From: Armigeres subalbatus
Taxonomy: Eukaryota; Arthropoda; Insecta; Diptera; Culicidae
Reading direction: 5' to 3'
NCBI RefSeq assembly: GCF_024139115.2
Contig: NC_085139.1
Span: forward strand, 251,444,067-251,508,066
Length of the DNA stretch: 64,000 nt
Below the pieces are notes generated by a model, which saw only the letters and a list, made by a program, of their open reading frames with translations, ran no database searches and was not told where the DNA came from. Position numbers and translations under genes: made by a program. Positions 11,318-23,300 of this stretch are shown here, piece by piece (within the stretch, counting starts at the first letter, position 1; every line of letters starts with the position of its first letter).

Positions 11318-14300
11318 ATGGCAGACCCGACATCAGCAACCCCTATGCCAGTCCCAAGACCCCGCCAAAAGCCTAACCACAGCTCTTCACTTGCCATCAG
11401 CCAAGACGAACCGGACAGCATCGGTTCCAGCATTCCATCCATCTATCCGAAGCTTGATCAGGGCAGCGTCCCATCTCTGTATCGAAAGGTGGACTACGAA
11501 AACTATGAAATCCCCTTTCCAAAAGCCAGCAGCACTCCCCAAGCCCAAAGCATCAACTCTGCCGCAAATGCCAACTCTCGACCGGTTCCCGCGCCAAGAC
11601 GAACCAAGCTCGTGATTCAGGATGACGAAGGAGACTCCACTCAGTATCAGAACGTAACTCCGGCCTCGGCGAATGCCACCACCACGCCAACAGCAACAGG
11701 TGCCATAAAACGGTCTCCTCCGCGTCCGCCTCTCCCGGCGAGCAGTCCCGGCTTCACGACCGTTCACAACGATCTGCGCGGAACGAGCTCGGAGGCGACC
11801 TCACCGAGGACTTCCACCAGCAGCCGAATGTTCAGCTTCGAAGGGGAACCCATCCCTGGGTTGGGGAATCCGAATGAGTCGTCGGATGGGGTGTCGATTG
11901 GGAGTGGTGACAGCAGTGGCCGAAAGTACAAGACCACATCTCCAGGGTGAGTTTAATGAGTTACCAAGAAACACCAAATTTAATAATTTCAAATTTGTCA
12001 ATTGCAGAGAGCTGTTCAAATCGATTGGAATGACCTCGAAACTATTGACGGAGTCTATCACGGAGAGGGTAACGCACAAATCCAAAAAGGTTGCGACCAA
12101 ACTGGACAAAAACTTCAAAAGCTGGGGGACTGAAGCATCGAGTAAACTGAAGAGCGTTAGCAAATCGATCAACAGTTTAGCGGAAGATAAGCTGTCGCTT
12201 TCGTTGGCACGCAATAAGGAAGGCAAAACAAGCCGCAGCAATAGTACGACAGACGATCAGGAGTTTTTGGAACGAAGGCAAACCGTGCCTCCGGAGAATA
12301 GTGATCTCATGAAGAACATCCAGTTCAATAGTCCCCTCAACAATAAGGTCAATAACCGGGACGACCTGACCCAAGGGTCGACGTCCTCCGCATCCACTTA
12401 CGACATTCCAAAAAATGCCAAAAGGACAAATTTCGAGGAACCGCCACCGTACACGGAATCGAGCAAGTCCAAGTCAAATAGTAGCATGAGCTTGGCGTCC
12501 GTGTCTTCGTCGTCGACGAATCCCTCTTCGACCGGGATGTTTACGAGAAACTCCGGACTGAGCCAGAGTCTGTACAGTAAGGTTCTGCCAAAGAAGGACA
12601 GAAGTGGGGGAATCCCATCGCCGGGACCTCTGCGGCAGAAAAATAAGAGTGAGTCAAATCTGTATGAGAGCAAGTTCTACATCGATTCAGTGCGGGAGAT
12701 CGACATTGGAAGCAGCGCCGAAAATATTCCACCGCCGAAATTTCCCGCACCAGTACTTCAAGCAGCAGAAACTTCCAAAGCGCGTGAAAATCCGTACGGC
12801 AAGTTGAATATCATTCCGCGATCGCCTTCCAGTAGTTCTTCCGAGGAAGACAATAATAATCTACCGGAGATGTTGAAACGTATAAAGATTCGGAAGAAAT
12901 CTGAAAACTACGAAAACGTCGCGGTGGGTAGTTCATCGGCTCCAGATTCTCGAAGAGCAACCTGTAACTCGGTGCATCGCGTCTTTTCACGTAGAACGTC
13001 GTCAATCGACGACTTGCGCAACAATATGAATCTGCGCTCCGACTCGTGGAACTTCTATGACATCAGTAATCGCAATGCACGTCATGAAAATGACGAGGAT
13101 GAAGATAGCTCCAGTATAAGTACTCCAGAGCCAACGTACGCCAACGATCAGCTTTATGGACAAATCTGCGAGATGGAAACATCTCTACTCAGACCAGAGC
13201 CGCTGAATTCTCGGCCTGCGAAACACGATTACGATGAGGTGTCCATAATGGATATCATCGACGAATTCGATCCGTTGGCTCATCGACGATCGCTGGCGGT
13301 CATCATGGAAAAGACTGGCGATAAAGACGAACTCACCTTGATCGAGAACATTCTGAGTGCAGAGTCCTACGGACGAAGCGTCAAGCTGGAATCGTCGGAT
13401 GAAAACCTGGTGCCGGAAGACGTCCCCAAGGGGCTCCCAAAGCCACCGAAAAGATCGGATTCACTACTGGAATCAACAACGAAGGATGATCCCGGACCTC
13501 CCAATAAAGATCCGCCGCCGATTCCGCATCGAAAAAAGTCCCGCAGTCCCAAGAGGAGTATGATCATCCATCAAAATCTGAACTTACCCTCGGACAGCAT
13601 CGAAAATCTGGTTGAAGAAGCGGAAATCGAACCGTACCTAGCAAGGGTGGATGAACCGGAGGCGAGTCGCGATCCAGCCGATTTGAGCTATCCATCCAGC
13701 AGTCAGAGTCCACAAACAAGTTGGTTTGTGCCGGATGACGCTACCGAACCAGAACCAGAAAAATTCCTCAAAACTACAAATGTAAACCCCTTGAATGAAA
13801 AGATCGACGGCAAGTCGGTGGACAAGATCCACAAGGAACTTCCCTCGGAGTTGTCACGAATCAACGAGGATGATTCGTATCTTCCTTCGTACATGGAAGC
13901 AATTGGTGCAGAAGCTACGGGCGAACCCTTGCCCGGACCATCCACCAACAAATCCAGTGTAAAGTCCAAACTGTTGAACGCCCTGAAGCGCAAGTCCAGC
14001 TTCAAAGCAAAGGGAGACACTCTAACCGTACTGGAGATGATCCCGAAGCCCTTGTTGACCGAGAGGCTCATCAGTCATCAGGGACACGTTTTGAAGTTCC
14101 CATCCGGTATGATCGGAGATGTGTTCAACGAGTTGGCGCCGCGGTCGGCCGTACTGAAGGAAAAGATCATCCAGACGTATCAGGATCCTCAGAAAACTCA
14201 GCCCAAGGAGACGTTGCACCTGAAGTTCATATTAAGTTTGCAGTGCGTGGTTCAGCACAAGTTCAACAACGAAGGAGGGCCGGATCTACACTGCTTTGAA

Positions 14301-17300
14301 GTTGTGCTGGCAATGCCGAAGAAGGAAGGAAGTTCCGGGTCAAATCAGCAGCTTCTGACCAACCCTAATTTGGTGATTACGAGCAACAATAGTGGCAATG
14401 TAAAAACGTTACGACAGTCGTACATGTTCGGAGTACACAAACGCTCGGACAGGAACTTGTGGATGGCAAAGATATTGCACTCTGTGACGGAGGTTTTCCC
14501 GGAAACGTGTCTGGCGGAGTTCACCCGCGCCGGTTGGTGTTATATGAAGAAGTCCGTTTCGTCCAGCTGGAGCGGAGCATGGCTGCTGTTGACGAAGCGT
14601 CGGTTATACTTCTACAACTACCAAGACCATCAGCTGGAGCAGTTGGATCTGCGGAAGGCTCGATGCATCGGAGGTATCGAATCGGATGAATCGATTCGGA
14701 ATCTACACACGGAATCCGGACCGTCGCTGTTCATTGACTGCCCGCCGTATGCCACGTTGTATTTCATCATGGCGTCTCCGAGGGAGACCCAGATATGGAA
14801 GAAGATCATCAAGGATACGGCGCATAAAAACGGAAGCAGCATTCACAGCCAACAGTTGACCAAGAACGACGTCCCCGTGCTCATCGACAAGTGCGTCAAC
14901 TTCATCTACGCACATGGTTCGATGTCCGAGGGAATTTACCGCAAGTCTGGATCGTCTAGTCAGGTCACCAAAATTCTACAACTCTTCAAGGAGGACGCAT
15001 TTGCGGTTCAGCTCATTCGCGGAGAATTCAACGAATACGACGTCGCTGGGGCGTTGAAGAAGTTCATTCGGGACATTCCAAGTTCATTTTTTGGAAGCTA
15101 TTCGATAAGTTTCGTCAGTATCTCCAGTTTGAAGTCCGTGAAGGACAAAATCGATTCCTACAAGGAGCTGCTCTCACGTCTGCCAAAAGTGGAATATCAC
15201 ACATTGAAGAAGCTGATTGGGCACCTTAACTTCATCGCGTCGCTTGAGCAGCACAACAAGATGGGTGTACCGAACCTGGCCATGATCTGGGGATCAACGC
15301 TGATGGCGAACTCCACTCAGAATTTGGAAGCCGAACAGGTGACGTACAGTCAAGAAGAGGCGGACGTTGTGGCGGATTTGATCAAGCTCTACAAAAACCT
15401 ATTCACGATCACCCCGGAGGAGGTCAAGAAGGAGCTGCTCATGCTGAAAGTGTTGCAAAAATACCACGCCGCGGCGGAAAATCTATCCGACACGGTAAAA
15501 GATTCCGGCGATTTGAAGGTATGGATCGCGATTGAGTGCGACGAGGGAAGCAGTAAGGCAGCGAGTGAGGAGAAGACCCAGATCAATGTTACGATCACTC
15601 CGACCAAAACGGCTTCCGACATTTGCAAGGAACTGGCGGGGAAGACTCCGTTCCAGTGGTACAAGCTGACCCTGTACGAGGTAATCGGAGATGGTTCGTT
15701 GACTCGACCCATCCACTATAGCGAGAGGGCATTGGAGGTTGTGTTGAGGTAAGTTGGATGATTTTGCTATGAGGTTCCTCAAGCAATTAATGAGCGTTGA
15801 TTTCAGGTGGACTTACTGGAACGACGTCGATCGGAAGAATAACTACTTATCGATCAGACAAACCACAACGTTGAACGACGTCTATCGACACATTCAGAAG
15901 TCGCCACTCCTCACGCCCACCACCGAGCTGAAGTTCGCCGATCGGAAAACGAAAACACTGCGGAGTTACAAGCTGCAGCTGATCGGGAAGGAGATCGTTG
16001 TGCTGAAGAGGGTGGACAAGAAGGAGAAGGGTCTCTATGAGGAACTGATGAAGATTGACCTCAGCAAAGTTCAAGCGTACATTGGAAGGGAGGCGAAGCG
16101 GGATCAGTCGAGTCTTCGGTGGGCGATAACCCTGGTGGATAATGATTTCAAAAAGAGGTAAGTTTTGCCGAACGTAACGAACATTGTTTCAAAGTGTTCT
16201 TGATCCCAAGCATGTTGCTCGCACACGTTCGGTTTCAATTTAAATTAGGGAAGGTTGGTTTCAGCCAGGCCGAAAAAGCTGGATACGATGGGTCTTCATT
16301 TATCAGCTGTTCTTTGGCATTTGTGATGAACATTGACTCCCAAGCGTTGAGCTGGGAGTTTTTCCTTACTGTTTTTAACAGTTTCAAATTCTCCCAGTTA
16401 ATTGGGTTTGTTAGTCTGGGATAAAATGGTACACTTATTCTTCTACACTTGTCTGTTTCTGGTTCCAGTTTAGTGACTTCTTGACAGTGTTTTTTACGAT
16501 TGTGCTTACGGAGAATCATTTTTACAAATTTCTGGGCCCAAAAATTATTGGAATCGGATGTAATGTAACGGTCAGTTGATGTGGGTTTTCGGTATATTCC
16601 AAACTTCAGGACACAATCTTCTGTTTTCGTGATCATAAGGTCAAGAAAGGGGAGTTTGCCATCCAAATCTTTTTCCACAGTGAATTTAATTGCACTATGT
16701 TGTTGCGTATAAAACTTCCTCCTAAAGGTAAAAAAGTTTTGGTCCATACACACCTGAGCCACGGTAATGTACGCCTCGACGTGATTAGGAGGTACTCTGC
16801 TTTGTTCCAAGTGCTTGCGAAGGCTATGCAGTGTTTCACCAACTGGTACGCTCGGGAACAGTGCGGCAACGTCAGAATTTCACCTCTCCTAAGCTTAAGC
16901 CAGCTTACGTAAGCATTTTTTCTGGGTTTTTCGACTCCCCCTCCCCCCATGTAAGATTTTTTTTCATACAAATGATTTTTAATTTACATGGTGCGTAAGA
17001 AAACGACAGACCCCCTCCTCCCCCATAAGTGCTAACGTAATATGTGTACGGTCTCTTAGATAAATGATTAAGAGGCAAAATTTTATCGAAATTCAAATTG
17101 GCATAACTTTGCTTAAAATGAACGGTTTTTATAGAACCGGGATCATTGGATGCAGAAGCTCTTCTAGTTTCCACTCCTTGTTCTTAATATCCGGCCGGTT
17201 CATGGACACCGGAAATTTTTCGGGTTTCCTAAGGGTATGATTTGCAGCAAAACCACTGCCAATTTTAAATATTCCAAAAAACGAAGGACACGAGATTTTC

Positions 17301-20300
17301 AATTCTAGACTAACATTTGAAAAGGGCGTAACAGCCAAAATTTATTCTGTCTGATTCTTCGTCCACATATATGTAGATAAATAATAAGAAGGAATAAATT
17401 TTGGCTGTTACGCCCTTTTCAAATGTTGGTCTAGAATTGTTGTTGATCAATTAGAGGGGGAAGTTGGAAAATTGTCAAAATGCAACAGTTTCGAACTGGA
17501 ATCGATCTACACTGAAAACCAAAACTACCCAAAAGTGGGTTGTTTGAGCTTGATTGACTGCTCGTAGTTGCTACTCCATTATGACCAGATCAGCTGTTCT
17601 TGCACAGGGAACCAACAGATGTTTGCTTGGGACTAGCACACATCTTCAATGTACAAGTACTGGTGATCTCATTTGTTAGGTCATACTGGCGCCTGCCACG
17701 TCAGAATGCAAGTCAATGTAGGGAAGGGGAGGAAATGATGATGCAATCACTCGCCCACTGCAAGCCGAATATACCTCTGCACTTGCCACGAGTTCATGCG
17801 GAATTTGTTGGAATTTCTGGGTTAGGTTGGAGAGGCAGAGGTCCGTCTTGGTTAACGAGCTGCCAATGTGATAGATAGGAGAAGGTAACTGATGGAATTT
17901 CTAATTGGATGTAGGAAACGAGCTTTATAGTTCATTTCCAATTCTAGCAGATCACTGTTAGAATACTCAAGTTGAAGGTATAGGAATAGTAATGGAAACG
18001 GTATGGAAGTCCATTTCCAGTTCTAGCGATTGCTAGAACATGAGAAATAAAGAGAAAGATACAAAGTAGGAGAATGGAACGGACCTGGGATTGAACCCAC
18101 GACCTCCTGCGTATGAGGCAGAAGCAGTAGCCATATGACTACCAAGCCCGCCCTACCCAAAAGTGGGTTGTTTGCACTCAAAACCGTGGTTTGGGCCAAT
18201 AACCCAAATTTGAGTAAAATGACTTTTCTGGCACTAGGTAGTTTGCCTTTAGTCACATGTAAACAATTTACCCAAAGCTGAGTTCAATTCATCCAAAGCG
18301 GACCTTAATCAACCCAAAATAGAGAATATTGAATTTACTCAAATTTGGGTTATTGGGCTGAGCAACCTCGGTGAGGTGTTTGCATCTTGCTCTAGTTTTG
18401 ATAGCAATCATGGGAAAGAAAGGGAAAACTACCCAATTTTGGGTAAATTTTTTCTGCGATATTCTCATTAGTGCGTATATTGAACTCAAAGTTTGGGTTG
18501 ATTTATCTGTCCGTGTAGAGTGCGACGCTGCAATCAATGAAATGATTGACAGATCAAAAATAACACCCCAGCGAGATCGGACAGGTTCGCATAGTATGTA
18601 TTATATAAGGATAAAATATTGCATCTACTGGATAATGATTGCTGAAAATTTGAAGACTTATTCGAAATAAATAGTTTGCTGCAGCTTTTCGCAAATTACA
18701 ATACTTTCCATTAAATCACACGTTGCAATAAAGACAATGCGTAGTAGTAAGCATAAATCGACATTGTTGTTTCATAAGGGCGAAAGTCGCAAACGTAAAC
18801 ATTAACTTCTTTTGCTGATTTCAGGAAGATTAGTGACTTCTGGCGGTATTTTCCACTTCCGTTCGATAGAAGGCGCGGAGCGCTACCAGTTCCAAGTGGT
18901 TGTAAGCTGGGAGCGGTCCTGGTTGTTGAGGAATTTGCAGGAAAAGGCATTGTTTACGTTTGCGACATTCGCCCTTATGAAACAACAGTGTCGAAATGAC
19001 TGCTGCTGTTTCATCACCAGTATTTTGGATTTACTTGACCAATAGATTCGAAGGTGGTTCACTGGCATATTTCAAACGTTCCCTTTTGCAGCAAGGTTAG
19101 GCAAAACTTAATAAATGTTTTGTACACACACGTTTCAAATCACTCAGAGACTGAGTGAAATTGTATTGCCGTCTCTTTTTTTCCCACGGAAAAGTTACTC
19201 AACTTTCGTAAAAAGTGGAACAACTCAAAATTTGAGTAGTTCCACTTTTTACGAAAATTGAGTAACTTTTCCGTGAGAAAAAAAGAGACGGCAATACAAT
19301 TTCACTCAGAATCTGAGTGATTTGAAACGGGCGTGTAGATTACTTTGTTTTCTGCTCCTTGTCTGTCAAAACAGAAGTCAAAACATCGGGAAAAGAAAGA
19401 GAAGTCCGAAGGTAACAACAAAAAGCACGTTGCGGACTTGTCAGTCAGGCGATTTTACCGACTGCTCAAGGAGCGACTATTTCGAACGGTCGGGTCCAAT
19501 AGGGAAATCCACGTACAATACTAACAAACGATTAGTCATTATTTTCAAAACAGCGTGATGGAGTATGTTAGAGATATACTCACTCCAGTTGAAACCCGAA
19601 ATTGGGTGCTAGCGAAGTTGGATTTTTCTCACGATCCTTACGTTAAACCTAACTTCGGAAGTGGTGCGCTGAATAGCGCTTCGCGATATGAAAACAGCGC
19701 ACCACTTCCGAAGTTAGGTTTAACGTACGGATTGTGAGAAAAATCCAACTTCGCTATCCCCCAATTCCGGTTTTCTACTGGATTGAGAATACTTCTTGTT
19801 AGGGCTTATTCTCGCCCTCCCCGTGACCTCACACGGAAGAAATAAACTACCCAATAGTGAGTTTAATTCACCCAACCTCGAACATCCGTACGGGAAGCCA
19901 AAATTGAGTAAGTAGGGTCGAAGTAGTTTGCTTTTACTCCCATGTTAAAAAAAGTACCCAACGGAAAATTTATTGACCCAAATTTAAGTTTAATTCACTC
20001 AATTTCGACCTCAGGTAATAAAACTCAAAATTGGCTTCCCGTATTGAACTGGCGTCGTTGGATTGTTTGGCTCTTTTGTTTTGTTTGTTTTGAGAAGAGA
20101 AAAAATAACTCAAAAGTAAGTTTAAAAATACTCAATTTTGGGTACTTTTTTTCTTCCGTGCAGGGTTGTTAATATTGCTCTAAGGGTGAAATTGGGGGGT
20201 TTAGCGGAAATACTTCTCTCAAATAATATGCAAAGTGAAGAAAACCGAAAATAAAGTGATAATAAGAAAAAATAAGACTCATTGCAACAATTCTATGATT

Positions 20301-23300
20301 TAGGGTAAAATGCCCAATAGTGGACCCCCTAGTAGCGAAATTTTGCTCTTCCTGTCATAATGAGTAGAAATTTTCAACATATTAAAGCTGCTTGATATCT
20401 AATAACAAGTTCTGCATATCCTCTTTATGATACATACAAAAACACTCAAACACGACATTATTCGTTGAAATTATCATTTTAAAGTCTGACTGAATTCGTC
20501 CTACAGTAGACCCCCTGGGGGTCCATAATAGGAAATTGCTTGCCTATAGTCGACACTTCATTTGATTTTCATGTTTCGTTTCGGGACGTTCTTCTTCCCT
20601 ATTATGGACCCCCCAAAATATTCCTATAATGGACACTCTCGTGTTTATTTTTCATAGAAATGTAAAAAATCATCCAATTTTACTGTCCATACCATTTCCA
20701 ATGCATGTAGTCAAATCATAGGACTGTAAGGTAGGTTCCCCCGATGGAATTTCATAGTAAAATGTTTACATTGTGCTGTAATAATGCAAAAATGGCTGGA
20801 GGGTCCACTATTGGTTGGGGGTCCACTATTGGGCATTTTACCCTACATTTTCATTTGTAATCAAACGTTCTCATTTGAAATTGGTTCACACATTTTTCTC
20901 GACATAGCACAGAGGTTAAAATTCCGAAAAGCGTGATCGTCAGCTTTTTCGGTATGAAATCGTGTTGAAAATGGCATAGTACATTCAGCAAGTATGTTGC
21001 ATACATCGTGGGGTATCATTTGAAAAAATTTTCTTTTTGATTTCTTCTTCTTATTGGCATTACATCCACCACGTGGTATATGGACCACCCCTAATCCCCT
21101 AACACCTGTCTACACGGACAGATAAATCAACCCAAAATTTGAGATCAATTTACGTACTGATAAGAATATCGCAGAAAAAAATTACCCAAATTTGGGTTGT
21201 TTTCCCTTTTTTCCCATGACTGTTGTCAAAACTAGAGTAAGATGCAAGTACCTCACCGGGGTTGCTCAGCACACTAACCCAAACTTGAGTAAATCCAATA
21301 TTCTCAATTTTGAGTTGATCAAGGGCCACTTTGGATAAATAAAACTCAGCTTTGGGTAAATTGGTTACATGTGATTAAAGGCAAACTACCTAGTATAATT
21401 AAAGTCATTTTACTCAAATTTGGGTTATTGGCACGAACTGCGGTTTTGTGTGAAAAGAAAACCACCTATTTTTGGATAGCTTTGGTTTCTTCGGATGAGA
21501 TCCCAACACCGAAAAAATTCTTTATATTGAATATATTTGTCGCACACATAAATTTTTGCAATTTGGCGACCCAAATATATGCAATTTGTACCCACACATA
21601 AATTCAATAACTGCATATTAGAGACCACCCTAGTAGCACAGTTCACATCGATTTGTTTGCAGCAACTCCAATGTGACTGGATTTAGTCGCATATGAGTCA
21701 CAGAGACTGTTATGTAACAAGTGTGCTACTAGGGCACACATACATTTTATTTGATTATAGATTATATTTGTACTTCGCGTGGAGAGTGGTTATGTGTGCA
21801 CTAATTAGAATCATGAATTAAATTAATGGATTTTTGCCAATAAAAATGTGTGGAATTTTTGTAGTGAATGAAAGGCAAAGCACAGACAAACAGACATAAC
21901 ACTCGTCAAATTTCCATCGTTCACTGATTTAGCGGTCAATTCGAATAAGCATTAGGTGGCCAATCGATCACTCGTGGCACGCGCATCGGATTTGCTCGAG
22001 TTTGACGTTTGCTCACTATCGCCATCTGGTTCGTGAATTGCCAAACTTACTGAAATCAACAGATGTCGTTAGTGTTTGAACGACGATGAATTTGATGAGT
22101 ACATGTTCACAGTTTTATGTCTGTTTATCTGTGGGAAAAGTATTGCTTACATATAATATAACTTTATTAATCAACGATGCGCACTCAGCGAGATAACTTT
22201 CAAGTATAACTGACAAAATGGCGCGCCTTGCGTAGCCAACAGAAAAGAATGAACACGACAATTTTAGGCTGATAAAAAAATAAACTGGCACAAAATAATT
22301 ATGAGGATTATCGTTGTTCTACAACAGCTTCTTCTTCTTCTTGTAATACTTTGCACTCCGATTTGTCAAATAACACACGAAATCCCAAATCTGCTATTCT
22401 ACTAACAGACAGCAAGTTTCCTGATAACGACGGCACAAGAAACAAGTTCTCCAGCTTCACATCCATCTGAGCACCTTTTCCATTCACTGAAAGTAGATGC
22501 CCACAGCCAGCGCCGACTGATTTGATAGACTTTCCATCGGCCAACCAGATGGATGTCGCTTTTGTTGTATCCACTTCCTTGAAAAAAACGGGGGTTGTTT
22601 GTCATATGAGACGTGGCACCTGAGTCAAGATACCACACATCGGAAGTTCCGGTCGCGCCAGCAGCAAGACATATTTCTCTTCCTGACTCAGCTTTCCATG
22701 CGACGCTTGCTTGCTGGGACCTCTCCCTCTCGAACTGATCTTATACCTTCTTCCGACAGTCACGTTTGAAATGCCCTTCCTTTTTGCAGTAATAGCACAC
22801 TTTCTTCAATGTCGACTGCTGCGCCGACTTCACCACTATCTTCTTCTTCCACGATCCGGTTGCCAACACCTTTTCACTGAACGACGCGTTCTCCATTTGG
22901 CGTCTTCCCTCGTCGAGTAGCTTGCCTTTCACGAAATCGACAGTCAGATCATCGTCTGGTCGGCTTTCGAGGGCCATGATCAGGCCATCGTAGAAATCCG
23001 GAAGATTAGACAACATCAGAGCTACCATCCAGTTGTCTTTCACGTCTTCTCCCAAAGCAGACAGGCGAATGCGTAACGCCGTCATTTGTTTGAGATGTTC
23101 CGTCATGTTACCATTCTCTGACATCCGCAACGTTATCAGCTGTCGCACCACATGAATTATGCTTGAAAGCGAAGAACGCTCGTGGTAGTCCTTCAGTGCA
23201 TCCCACATCTCTTTTGCGGTTGACTTTTCCATCACATGGATCAGTTGAGCGTCTTCAAGTGCCAAACCGATTAGTGCTTGCGCCTACTCGTCCTTACTGG

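Noticed and set aside
18812..19045. Possible RhoGAP exon after the acceptor-like GCTGATTTCAG near 18824
   Set aside because: The peptide has no PH-like pattern and the stretch is the centre of a foldback element. The exon at 28343 fits phase and domain better.
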